Under the pieces are notes generated by a model, which was not told the DNA's origin, ran no database searches, and saw only the letters and a program-made list of their open reading frames with translations. Below, piece by piece: positions 40,148 through 48,123 of a DNA stretch of 64,000 nt; the stretch's first letter is position 1, and each line of letters begins with the position of its first letter. The position numbers and the translations under genes are program-made. Source of the DNA: Thalassobacillus sp. CUG 92003 (GTDB taxonomy: Bacteria; Bacillota; Bacilli; Bacillales; Halobacillaceae); the NCBI RefSeq assembly GCF_013618635.1, contig NZ_JABLSJ010000013.1, positions 1 through 64,000 on the forward strand, read 5' to 3'.

Positions 40148-40225
40148 CATGTTAAAATTGCGACATCTATACGGTGTTTATGCTAGAATCATATGTCTGA
40201 TTGTTCATTTAGAAAGGAGCAGTTC

Positions 40226-40891
40226 ATGGACACACATGATAAGTACGTGTCTTCATTTTTTCCCTCACCGCAGGCGGGGGTTCGTGACATGGAGAAATAC
40301 GCGAGAGACAACGGCGTTCCAATAATGGAAGAAGCGGGTATACAGTTTCTTATGCAGTTGATCCGAATGAAACGGCCTAGCCGCATTCTTGAAATCGGAG
40401 CAGCGATTGGATATTCTGCTATTCGAATGGCTGAGGCTTATCCAGAAACTAAGATCATTACTGTGGAGCGGGATGAGCGGCGTTATCAGGAGGCTGCATA
40501 CTATTTGGATCAGTTCGATCTTTCTGGACGAATTGAGCTATTATTCGGAGACGCCTTAAAGCTTAGGGATGAAATATACGCAAAAGGGCCGTATGATCTC
40601 TTATTTATAGATGCGGCTAAAGGAAAATACCGTACGTTTTTTGAACAATATGCTCCAGCGGTTAAAGCTGATGGTATCATCGTGACGGATAATGTACTTT
40701 TCAAAGGTTGGGTTGCCGATCCGACTCAGGCAAATGAACGAATGGCAAAAACTGCTCGCGAAATCAGACGTTTTAATGATTGGCTGATGAATCATCCTGA
40801 TTTTCATTCTTACATTGTTCCCGTGGGAGACGGCGTGACCATCAGCACGAAATTAGATAGAAAGCAAGGCAAGGGGAAGGAGTTTACTTGA
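40226..40891 (+). CDS. trmR: tRNA 5-hydroxyuridine methyltransferase TrmR (YrrM)
   Basis: The product is 221 aa, a class I AdoMet-dependent O-methyltransferase (SAM motif [16 protein letters not shown]; metal-site region [11 protein letters not shown] and [11 protein letters not shown]). The B. subtilis orthologue YrrM methylates ho5U34 to mo5U34 in tRNAs. I chose the ATG at 40226 behind AAAGGAGC. It is followed directly by udk with a 4-nt overlap; the yrrN and yrrO genes that lie between them in B. subtilis are absent. Confidence 0.88.
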   Translation: MDTHDKYVSSFFPSPQAGVRDMEKYARDNGVPIMEEAGIQFLMQLIRMKRPSRILEIGAAIGYSAIRMAEAYPETKIITVERDERRYQEAAYYLDQFDLSGRIELLFGDALKLRDEIYAKGPYDLLFIDAAKGKYRTFFEQYAPAVKADGIIVTDNVLFKGWVADPTQANERMAKTAREIRRFNDWLMNHPDFHSYIVPVGDGVTISTKLDRKQGKGKEFT

Positions 40892-41547
40892 CGATGCATA
40901 ACAAGCCGGTTGTTATCGGAGTCGCTGGAGGGACAGGTTCCGGTAAAACGAGTGTGACCCGCTCGATTACTCAGAGATTTGCAGATAAAACGATTTTAAT
41001 GCTTGAACAGGATTATTACTATAAAAATCAAGACGACCTCCCAATGGAGGAACGGTTAAAAACCAATTATGATCATCCCTTAGCGTTTGACAATGACCTT
41101 TTGATTGAGCATTTGAAACAGTTGATTAGTCAATCACCTATCGAAAAACCGGTTTATGACTATAAAATGCATACACGTTCGGATGATACGATTCATGTTG
41201 AGCCTAAAGAAGTGATCATTGTTGAAGGCATACTCGTCCTGGAGGATGAATTACTCCGCGATCTTATGGACATTAAAGTATTTGTTGATACAGATGCTGA
41301 CGTTCGTATTATCCGCCGGATGATGCGGGATATTAATGAGCGGGGGCGCACCTTGGAATCCGTTATCGAACAATACATTAATGTTGTAAGACCGATGCAT
41401 CTTCAATTTGTTGAGCCCACGAAGCGTTATGCAGATATTATTATTCCTGAAGGTGGCCAAAACCACGTCGCCATTGATTTAATGGCCAGTAAGATTCAAA
41501 CAGTACTATCTGAAAAAGCACCAGATGCTGTGAGAAAAAATGGTTGA
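40888..41547 (+). CDS. udk: Uridine kinase
   Basis: The product is 219 aa. It phosphorylates uridine and cytidine (pyrimidine salvage). The P-loop [11 protein letters not shown] (about 12-22), [16 protein letters not shown] and RDINERGR motifs are intact. I prefer the TTG at 40888 (overlapping the trmR stop as TTGA, 5 nt after GGAAGGAG); the ATG two codons later is possible. A terminator follows 73 nt downstream. Confidence 0.95.
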   Translation: MTMHNKPVVIGVAGGTGSGKTSVTRSITQRFADKTILMLEQDYYYKNQDDLPMEERLKTNYDHPLAFDNDLLIEHLKQLISQSPIEKPVYDYKMHTRSDDTIHVEPKEVIIVEGILVLEDELLRDLMDIKVFVDTDADVRIIRRMMRDINERGRTLESVIEQYINVVRPMHLQFVEPTKRYADIIIPEGGQNHVAIDLMASKIQTVLSEKAPDAVRKNG

Positions 41548-41619
41548 AATGTCCAACCAAATCTGGCATAGTTTTAGTAGTTCTAGAAAGCCATGATCCC
41601 AGATAAAATAGAGTAAGAT

Positions 41620-41654
41620 AAATGAGTGAGCGCACGAGGTGCGACTCATTTTCT
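41620..41654 (+). terminator. Terminator after udk
   Basis: Stem AAATGAGT with ACTCATTT (41620-41627 with 41644-41651), extended inward by GCGCA/GTGCG pairs around a CGAG loop, followed by a short T-tract. Confidence 0.7.
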
Positions 41655-41702
41655 ATAGGAAGGGATCTCGATATTGGGTGTTATTAAAGGAGTGTAAGGT
41701 TT

Positions 41703-42179
41703 ATGGCAGAAGAAAAAAGCTATTATATGACTGAAGAAGGTCAGAAAAAATTAGAAGAAGAGCTTCACCATTTGAAAACAGAACGTCGTAAAGAAGTCGT
41801 TGAACGCATTAAAGTTGCGCGTGGATTCGGCGACCTCTCAGAGAACTCTGAATATGATGCAGCTAAAGATGAACAGGCGTTTGTTGAGTCGCGCATTCAA
41901 CACGTCGAAAATATGATTCGCAACGCTGTCATTATCGAAAATGATAACGAGAACCCAGATATGGTATCTCTCGGAAAAACGGTCACGTTTCAAGAATTGC
42001 CTGACGGCGATGAGGAATCTTATGTCATTGTTGGGAGTGCTGAAGCAGACCCATTTGAAGGGAAAATATCTAATGATTCTCCCATGGCTCAAAGTCTGTT
42101 AGGCCATGAAGTAGGGGAACGTCTAGTAGTGGCAACACCTGGCGGAGAGATTGAAGTGAAAATCGTAAACGTCGAATAG
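41703..42179 (+). CDS. greA: Transcription elongation factor GreA
   Basis: The product is 158 aa. The N-terminal coiled coil (about 1-75) carries the acidic tip region [15 protein letters not shown], which reaches the RNA polymerase active site to stimulate transcript cleavage. The C-terminal FKBP-like domain (about 82-158) contains [23 protein letters not shown] precedes the ATG. It lies downstream of udk as in B. subtilis. Confidence 0.97.
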   Translation: MAEEKSYYMTEEGQKKLEEELHHLKTERRKEVVERIKVARGFGDLSENSEYDAAKDEQAFVESRIQHVENMIRNAVIIENDNENPDMVSLGKTVTFQELPDGDEESYVIVGSAEADPFEGKISNDSPMAQSLLGHEVGERLVVATPGGEIEVKIVNVE

Positions 42180-42254
42180 GATAGGATTGATGGGAGGCAG
42201 CGGTAAGCGCTGTCTTTTCTTTCGTCAACCCTTCTGACTACGACATTTAGAATA

Positions 42255-42283
42255 TTGGTATAGTGTAAGCGCCCATGTATAAT
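42255..42283 (+). promoter_or_regulatory. Probable sigma-A promoter of yrrS
   Basis: TTGGTA (42255-42260), 17 bp and TATAAT (42278-42283), ending 25 nt before the yrrS-like start codon. Confidence 0.6.
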
Positions 42284-42308
42284 AGGGGGAGCAAAGGAGG
42301 TAGCATAC

Positions 42309-43091
42309 GTGGCAGATGCTAATAAATTTTCCAGAAAAAATCGTTTTGAGAAAAGACGCCGAGGAACGAAATGGTTGACCGCATTGGTTGCAGCAGGAGG
42401 GGTAGTCATCCTGTTCTTAATCTTAGCGTCAATTTTTGGCGGCAATGACAATGCAGGTTCAGAGGATTCAGTTGAAGACTCTGATACGATTGAAAAAAGT
42501 GAAGAAGCAACTGACTCTACAGGGGAGGACTCTTCTGACTCAGAAGAGAACAGTTCTAATGAGGAAGAAGATGCGTCTGATAACAATAGTAATGAAAACA
42601 ACGACAATGAAAATAACGCGGAAGAGAAAAAAGATAGCGCATCTGACAGTTCTGATGAGTCAGACTCCAATGAGCAGAGCGATAATCAAGAAAGTGACGA
42701 AAACAAAGACGAAAATGAAAATAAGGAAGAAAATAACACGCAAGTAGAAGAGAGTGATAAAGAAAATGTGGAAAAAGTCATCACAAAAGATTGGAAGCCT
42801 GTTGCTACCGAGCAAGACACATCAGGCACCCATCGTATCAACTATGATGATGCCAACTCACAAGATTGGCAAGAGTTGCTTGCTGCGATTCGAAAAGCGA
42901 GCGGGCTGAGCGAAGGTAACATGATTACATGGCGCGTCAACGGAGCAGGCCAACAAAAAGCGGTTGGTACCGTAACGAATCAAGACCAAACGGAAACCTA
43001 CCGCGTGCATGTGCGATGGGTCGAAAATCAGGGATACCAACCTACAAAAATGGAACTGCTGAATAAAAACCCATATAAGGATGATTATTAA
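42309..43091 (+). CDS. yrrS: DUF1510 membrane-anchored acidic protein (YrrS-like)
   Basis: The product is 260 aa. A short basic cytoplasmic tail (KNRFEKRRRGTKW), one membrane helix (about 22-43), a long low-complexity linker of Asp, Glu, Ser and Asn (about 45-155) and a conserved C-terminal DUF1510 domain (DWQELLAAIRKASGL to the end) follow. It is extracytoplasmic; in B. subtilis YrrS is linked with the penicillin-binding protein PbpI, which is absent here. GGAGG precedes the GTG. The very acidic linker fits a halophile. Confidence 0.88.
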   Translation: MADANKFSRKNRFEKRRRGTKWLTALVAAGGVVILFLILASIFGGNDNAGSEDSVEDSDTIEKSEEATDSTGEDSSDSEENSSNEEEDASDNNSNENNDNENNAEEKKDSASDSSDESDSNEQSDNQESDENKDENENKEENNTQVEESDKENVEKVITKDWKPVATEQDTSGTHRINYDDANSQDWQELLAAIRKASGLSEGNMITWRVNGAGQQKAVGTVTNQDQTETYRVHVRWVENQGYQPTKMELLNKNPYKDDY

Positions 43092-43118
43092 TCGGATTAA
43101 GAATTCGGGGGTGTCGGA

Positions 43119-43811
43119 GTGACGGTTGGAATTATCGGAGCTATGGAAGAGGAAATTGAACAGTTAAAACGTAATATGATGGTTGAAGATGAAGAAACAA
43201 TAGCCGGCACATTGTTTATTAAAGGCACTCTGCAAAACCAGTCGGTCATTTTGCTTAAATCTGGCATAGGAAAAGTAAATGCAGCTATGGCGGCGACCAT
43301 ACTTCATGAAAGATACCAGCCTGAATATGTCATCAATACCGGTTCAGCTGGCGGATTCGCGTCGCAATTGGAAGTAGGCGATATCGTCGTCTCCACCAAG
43401 GTGGCCTATCATGATGTCGATGTAACAGCTTTTAATTATGAGTACGGACAAATTCCCGGTATGCCAACGATGTACACGGCCGATCAAAATCTAGTGGATG
43501 AGGCTATGGAGGCAGTTGGGGAAGCGACACATGCCAATGCTGCCAAGGGGATTATCGCGACGGGCGATGCATTTATGCAGGATCAAGCACGCGTGGACTT
43601 TGTCCGGGAAAAGTTTCCTGAGATGATTGCTGCGGAAATGGAAGCAGCAGCAATCACTCAAGTGTGTTACAAATATGGTACGCCTTTTGTCGTAATTCGA
43701 GCATTATCGGATATTGCAGGAAAGACCTCTTCTATATCTTTTGACCAGTTCTTGGGTAAAGCAGCTGCCCATGCAACTGAAATCATTATGACGATGTTGT
43801 CGAAACGATAA
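43119..43811 (+). CDS. mtnN: 5'-methylthioadenosine/S-adenosylhomocysteine nucleosidase
   Basis: The product is 230 aa. It hydrolyses MTA and SAH, detoxifying AdoMet by-products and feeding methionine and cysteine recycling. The start GIIGAMEEEIEQL contains the catalytic Glu; EMEAAAI (about 173-179) binds ribose and SDIAG carries the catalytic Asp (about 197). It starts with GTG behind GGGGGTGTCGGA. In B. subtilis mtnN sits in an operon with yrrT, mccA, mccB and yrhC; only yrhC follows here. Confidence 0.95.
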   Translation: MTVGIIGAMEEEIEQLKRNMMVEDEETIAGTLFIKGTLQNQSVILLKSGIGKVNAAMAATILHERYQPEYVINTGSAGGFASQLEVGDIVVSTKVAYHDVDVTAFNYEYGQIPGMPTMYTADQNLVDEAMEAVGEATHANAAKGIIATGDAFMQDQARVDFVREKFPEMIAAEMEAAAITQVCYKYGTPFVVIRALSDIAGKTSSISFDQFLGKAAAHATEIIMTMLSKR

Positions 43812-43878
43812 TTCCTTTAATTACCACCTAGAGAACGGAGTCTTCTATGTTAGAATGAAGGCTGCGGGAGGTGGAGAG

Positions 43879-44103
43879 ATGGATAATGCTACTATTGAAG
43901 CGACATTAAAGGATTATCTGCGATTTGTCGGTACCTTAATCATCCTATGTTGTTATTTATATACAGGAAGTTTGATCAGCCTTTATATTTATCACACAAG
44001 CACGTATGAAATTCTATTGTTGATTACATGTGGTCTACTGGCTCTCGCCTTCCTGTTGATAGGCAGAATCGTAAACCTTAAAAGAATGAGAGACACCGAA
44101 TAA
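43879..44103 (+). CDS. yrhC: YrhC family small membrane protein
   Basis: The product is 74 aa with two membrane helices (about 14-34 and 43-63). The sequence KDYLRFVGTLIILCCYLYTGSLI is typical of YrhC, which has no known function. I chose the ATG at 43879 behind GGGAGGTGG. It follows mtnN and is ended by a strong terminator. Confidence 0.85.
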   Translation: MDNATIEATLKDYLRFVGTLIILCCYLYTGSLISLYIYHTSTYEILLLITCGLLALAFLLIGRIVNLKRMRDTE

Positions 44104-44115
44104 TATGGGCATCAT

Positions 44116-44165
44116 AAAGCCCTCAATATAACCATGATAAGAGTGGTTATATTGAGGGCTTTTTA
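44116..44165 (+). terminator. Terminator after yrhC
   Basis: A perfect 19-bp stem (AAAGCCCTCAATATAACCA with its complement, about 44116-44134 with 44144-44162) is followed by TTTT. Confidence 0.92.
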
Positions 44166-44302
44166 AATGTGAAAGTAGCCATGTAGATGTTGTGCATCAT
44201 GTTCAAACAAGCTGACTCGCTAGTCGTTCATGACCTGTGAGGTTTTGCAACGTATGAGATTGGAGCCGTTTTCCACCGATAGCCGCGTCTGCACGTTTGG
44301 CA

Positions 44303-45022
44303 TTATCCATTGCCAGACATTTTTCTTTGATTTTGCCGGTAAAATTCATGGAAGATCTTCATTAACGCCCGTTTTTCTATTCTAGACACATAGCTCCTGG
44401 AAATCCCTAAATGCCGAGCAATTTCTCTTTGCGTCTTTTCTTCGGATTCACCTAGTCCATAGCGGAAGATAATAACTTCCTTTTCTCTTTCATCAAGAAT
44501 TTTAATAAAATCTTTAATTTTCTCTAGCTCCATATGAAGTTGGATCGTATCTACGATATCATCCAAATCCGCTTTCAGAATATCGATTAAACTGATCTCA
44601 TTCCCCTCTTTATCCTGGCCGATCGGGTCTTGGAGAGACACATCTTTATTCGTCTTTTTCATCGCTCTTAAATGCATTAAAATTTCATTTTCAATACAAC
44701 GCGCGGCGTATGTGGCAAGTTTCGTACCTTTTCCAAGGGAATAGCTTTCGATGCCTTTAATCAAACCAATAGTGCCGATTGAAATCAAATCCTCGGCATC
44801 TTCTTTCGTATTTTCGAATTTTTTAACGATATGTGCGACGAGGCGGAGGTTATGTTCAATTAACAAATTCCTTGCTTCAGGGTCTCCCTCCTGCATTTTT
44901 TTTAATTGTTTTGCTTCTTCCTCGGGAGGGAGTGGATTGGGAAATGCCTGATTTTTGACGTAGGATACAAAGAACAGCGATTCTTTAAATAGATAAAGTA
45001 GTGAGGCGAATAAACCGGTCAT
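44303..45022 (-). CDS. sigK: RNA polymerase sporulation sigma factor SigK
   Basis: The product is 239 aa. Sigma-K drives late mother-cell gene expression. The hydrophobic N-terminal pro-sequence (about 1-20, [15 protein letters not shown]) is followed by region 2 ([32 protein letters not shown]) and region 4 ([29 protein letters not shown]). The pro-sequence predicts activation by SpoIVFB cleavage. The gene is continuous, with no skin-type interruption. AAAGGAGG precedes the ATG. It lies downstream of mrpG on the same strand, separated by a terminator. Confidence 0.96.
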   Translation of the reverse strand: MTGLFASLLYLFKESLFFVSYVKNQAFPNPLPPEEEAKQLKKMQEGDPEARNLLIEHNLRLVAHIVKKFENTKEDAEDLISIGTIGLIKGIESYSLGKGTKLATYAARCIENEILMHLRAMKKTNKDVSLQDPIGQDKEGNEISLIDILKADLDDIVDTIQLHMELEKIKDFIKILDEREKEVIIFRYGLGESEEKTQREIARHLGISRSYVSRIEKRALMKIFHEFYRQNQRKMSGNG

Positions 45023-45112
45023 CCATACAAACCTCCTTTATCAGCTTTTGGGCGTCTGCCTACGCCTTTTTACATACTTATGAGCTGATTGAGGTTTGTG
45101 TGCCTGTATTAT

Positions 45113-45148
45113 AAAAAAACCCTTTATCATAATTTATCTGATAAAGGG
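45113..45148 (-). terminator. Terminator after mrpG
   Basis: On the minus strand a 10-bp stem CCCTTTATCA/TGATAAAGGG (45139-45148 with 45120-45129) is followed by a run of seven T. Confidence 0.85.
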
Positions 45149-45156
45149 GGGAGGGT

Positions 45157-45534
45157 TTATTCATTGGAATGTTCAGTGGATCGCTTCGTTTTCTTTAAGT
45201 CATCTTTGACACTATGCTCCCATAACTGCACGCCATTATGGTAGGCAGCTCTACCGATGACATGGCCGGAAACGGGCGCGGTAAGAAGGACAAATACGAT
45301 ACTTAATAACAGCTTTCCGCTTACCAGGTCGTATTCGATAAACAAATATAAGAAGGCTCCGATCATAATACCGGCTACACCGAGTGTTGCACTTTTAGTA
45401 GCCGCATGAAGCCTGTTATACACATCGGGAAAACGGATAATGCCGAGGGATGCTGAGAAAATAAAAAAGGTGCCACTCAGTAGGAAAAAGCATATTAAGA
45501 GATCGATGAGTAAGTTAATCCATGTCCCGCTCAA
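45157..45534 (-). CDS. mrpG: Na+/H+ antiporter subunit MrpG
   Basis: The product is 125 aa with three membrane helices and the MnhG signature SLGIIRFPDVYNRLHAATKSATLG. It is a subunit of the Mrp multisubunit Na+(K+)/H+ antiporter. I prefer the TTG at 45534, 6-7 nt after AAAAGGGTG; a GTG at 45543 overlaps that site. It overlaps the 3' end of mrpF by about 20 nt and ends the operon. Confidence 0.92.
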   Translation of the reverse strand: MSGTWINLLIDLLICFFLLSGTFFIFSASLGIIRFPDVYNRLHAATKSATLGVAGIMIGAFLYLFIEYDLVSGKLLLSIVFVLLTAPVSGHVIGRAAYHNGVQLWEHSVKDDLKKTKRSTEHSNE

Positions 45535-45826
45535 TGATAACACCCTTTTCTAAGAATTTAGCTAACGCAACAGTACCAATGAATAATAAAATGCCGATCA
45601 GTAGAATGACATCATTGAATTTGGTGGTCACTAACAGAATGGCAAGCAGACCGGCAATGCCCATCAAATTAACACCAATACTGTCGAGTGATACGGCACG
45701 ATCTGGGTTAGTCGGGCCTTTGATTGTACGATATAGCAACATGACAATCGAGATGGAAATAACGACAATACAAATGGTTGTTACGATTTGTATGAGCGAT
45801 TGGGTAACGTCTAAAATATCAGCCAT
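45515..45826 (-). CDS. mrpF: Na+/H+ antiporter subunit MrpF
   Basis: The product is 103 aa with three membrane helices. The conserved GPTNPDRAVSLDSIGVNLMGI motif (about 36-56) identifies MrpF/MnhF. Its start codon shares one base with the mrpE stop (TAATG), so translation is coupled. Confidence 0.93.
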   Translation of the reverse strand: MADILDVTQSLIQIVTTICIVVISISIVMLLYRTIKGPTNPDRAVSLDSIGVNLMGIAGLLAILLVTTKFNDVILLIGILLFIGTVALAKFLEKGVIIERDMD

Positions 45827-46302
45827 TATCTCGTCACCTCCATGATTGCATTTTCGAATTTCTCTTTAATATCATTGATCGATTCCTCAACATCCGGAAG
45901 ATCCATCGCATGGACATAAATTGTGCTATGGTCGTCACTGACTGCTAGGGAAAGCGTGCCTGGAGTCAATGATATCAGGTTGGCAAGCAGTGTAATTTCC
46001 CAATTACTCTTCAATTCAATCGGCAGGGCGAATATGCCAGGCTCCATATCGAGTTTTGGTTTGTAGGCGAATTTAAGAATTTCAAAGTTGGATAAAATAA
46101 GCTCGCGAATGAACAACAGAATAAGCTTGAGTACGTTGATGGCACGTCTCATATAAAAGGCGTCCGGGATAAAGCGGCGAAACATAAAGAGCAAGCCCAC
46201 ACCAAGTAAGTACCCAACGAAAAACGTTGAGAAATCATAGGTTTCACTCAAGAACATCCACATGATAGCTATGATGATATTTAAGACAATTTGGAATGGC
46301 AT
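45826..46302 (-). CDS. mrpE: Na+/H+ antiporter subunit MrpE
   Basis: The product is 158 aa. It has N-terminal membrane helices and a soluble C-terminal part with the family motif NLISLTPGTLSLAVSDD (about 107-123) and IYVHAMD. MrpE is needed for assembly or full activity of the Mrp complex. It lies 6 nt after mrpD. Confidence 0.93.
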   Translation of the reverse strand: MPFQIVLNIIIAIMWMFLSETYDFSTFFVGYLLGVGLLFMFRRFIPDAFYMRRAINVLKLILLFIRELILSNFEILKFAYKPKLDMEPGIFALPIELKSNWEITLLANLISLTPGTLSLAVSDDHSTIYVHAMDLPDVEESINDIKEKFENAIMEVTR

Positions 46303-46308
46303 AATGGT

Positions 46309-47790
46309 TTACTCCTTTAAAATCGACTCTATATAGAGGTCAGGGTTCATCAAGTATTCAGCCATGGATTGGACACTAGGGTAAACCCATTCAGCTCCCA
46401 AGCCTAACAGGACTGAAAATGTAAGCAAAAATGCAATCGGCCAAGTGAATGGTGCAGTTTTCACAGGTTTGGTAGGCAGAACATCGGATTTTTCTCCCCA
46501 GAATCCTTTGACGAAGATACGAATCATGGAGAATAGGATCAATAAACTTGTAATCAACCCTGTAATGACAATAAGCAGTTCTTCTTGAGCGACACCGCCT
46601 TGGAGAAGCAGCAATTTGCCTATAAATCCGCTGAAAGGTGGAATACCTGCGAGTACGAGGGAGGCAATAAATAACATCCAGCCTAGTACGGGATAGTGAT
46701 GAATCAGTCCGCCCATTTTACGCAAGTCTGAGGTGCCTGCTACATAGGCGATTGCCCCGACAATGAGAAACAAACTTCCTTTAATAATCATATCATGAAC
46801 AAGGTAATAGAGGGTTCCGCTAATTGAAGTTTCCGTAAATAAGCCGATCCCCATCAGCATAAATCCAACCGCCGGTATAATGTTGTAAGCCACAATCAAT
46901 TTAATATTGTGGGTGGAGAGGGCGCCGATGACACCGAATATCATCGTGAGAGCAGCCAGATAAATGAACAATGTATGGGTTAGGTTTGGATCATGCACAA
47001 ATATTAACGTGAATGTCCGAAGAATCGCATAAATGCCCACCTTCGTCAATAATGCACCGAATAAAGCGGAGACGACCGGGTTTGGCACGATATAGGGATT
47101 GGGGAGCCAGTAATAAAGCGGAAAGATCGCCGCTTTTGTGGCAAATACAAAGAAGAACAGAATGCCAATTACTGTTAGGATACCGGCCTGGTCCACTTCC
47201 TGAACACGCTGGGCGATTTGAGCCATATTCACTGTCCCCACAATCGCGTATAAGAAAGCGATCGTTGTTACGAATAACATCGAAGAAAAGACGTTGATCA
47301 GTACATATTTCAAAGATTCTCTTAATTGGACTTTTCCATTGCCTAAGACAATTAAACCGTAAGAAGCCATCAGTAAGACTTCAAAAAATACGAATAAGTT
47401 GAATAAATCCCCCGTTAGAAATGCCCCGCTGACACCGGTGATCAGTAAGAAAAAGAAGGGATAGAAATAAAAACGTTCCTGTTTTTCTGTTAAAGAAACT
47501 GGAGCAAAAAAGACACAGGCAACTGCCACGATATTGGTCGTAAGGACCAGCGTCATAGCAAGTGAATCAGCTACTATGATAATACCGTAGGGCGCTTTCC
47601 AGGCTCCAGTTTCAAGAATGATTGAGCCAGATTGGTACACCAGGTAACACAACCATGAAACGAACAGCAATTGAGCTACTGTAATAATCTTTGCGAGCGA
47701 ACGGACAAGCGGAATGTGTTTGTTTAAAAATGCGAGCAAAATGCCTGCGATAAACGGTATTAGAATTGGCAAAATCGCTAAGTTACTCAT
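46309..47790 (-). CDS. mrpD: Na+/H+ antiporter subunit MrpD
   Basis: The product is 493 aa with 14 predicted helices, homologous to the NuoM/NuoN proton-pumping subunits of complex I. Visible signatures are FFEVLLMASYGLIVLG (with the key Glu near residue 137), FPLYYWLPNPYIVPNPVVSALFGALLTKVGIYA and NIKLIVAYNIIPAVGFML. It overlaps mrpC by 8 nt. With MrpA it forms the proton pathway of the antiporter. Confidence 0.95.
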   Translation of the reverse strand: MSNLAILPILIPFIAGILLAFLNKHIPLVRSLAKIITVAQLLFVSWLCYLVYQSGSIILETGAWKAPYGIIIVADSLAMTLVLTTNIVAVACVFFAPVSLTEKQERFYFYPFFFLLITGVSGAFLTGDLFNLFVFFEVLLMASYGLIVLGNGKVQLRESLKYVLINVFSSMLFVTTIAFLYAIVGTVNMAQIAQRVQEVDQAGILTVIGILFFFVFATKAAIFPLYYWLPNPYIVPNPVVSALFGALLTKVGIYAILRTFTLIFVHDPNLTHTLFIYLAALTMIFGVIGALSTHNIKLIVAYNIIPAVGFMLMGIGLFTETSISGTLYYLVHDMIIKGSLFLIVGAIAYVAGTSDLRKMGGLIHHYPVLGWMLFIASLVLAGIPPFSGFIGKLLLLQGGVAQEELLIVITGLITSLLILFSMIRIFVKGFWGEKSDVLPTKPVKTAPFTWPIAFLLTFSVLLGLGAEWVYPSVQSMAEYLMNPDLYIESILKE

Positions 47791-48121
47791 GTTCGTTACC
47801 CCTTAATTCTTCCATATTATCTGTCCCTGTGATACGGGATGCACGGTAAGCCAAGACGAGCAGCAAGCTGGTAACCCCGAAGCTAATGACGATGGATGTC
47901 AATATTAATGCTTGAGGCAGTGGATCAGCATAGTCTTCAATCCCTTCCGTTAAAATCGGAGGAGCGCCACGTTTTAAACCAGCCATCGTTAAGATGAAGA
48001 GATGGGCGCCATGGGAGACTAATGCGGTACCGATGATAATGCGGAGCATCTGCTTTTGAAGTATATTATAGATGCCAGTTGCAAATAGAATACCTGCTAA
48101 CACAGACATGATAATTTCCAT
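47783..48121 (-). CDS. mrpC: Na+/H+ antiporter subunit MrpC
   Basis: The product is 112 aa, a NuoK homologue with three membrane helices (GTALVSHGAHLFILTMAG, DPLPQALILTSIVISFGVTS). It starts 2 nt after the mrpA stop and uses a GAGGAGGGA site formed by the last codons of mrpA. In other bacilli mrpB lies between these two genes. Confidence 0.94.
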   Translation of the reverse strand: MEIIMSVLAGILFATGIYNILQKQMLRIIIGTALVSHGAHLFILTMAGLKRGAPPILTEGIEDYADPLPQALILTSIVISFGVTSLLLVLAYRASRITGTDNMEELRGNEHE

Positions 48122-48123
48122 GA

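Noticed and set aside
44303-45022. Possible skin-element interruption of sigK
   Set aside because: The sigK frame is continuous across regions 2 to 4 with no insertion.
47013-47297. Plus-strand ORF of 94 aa inside mrpD
   Set aside because: It is a shadow frame of a well-supported membrane protein gene with no ribosome-binding site of its own.
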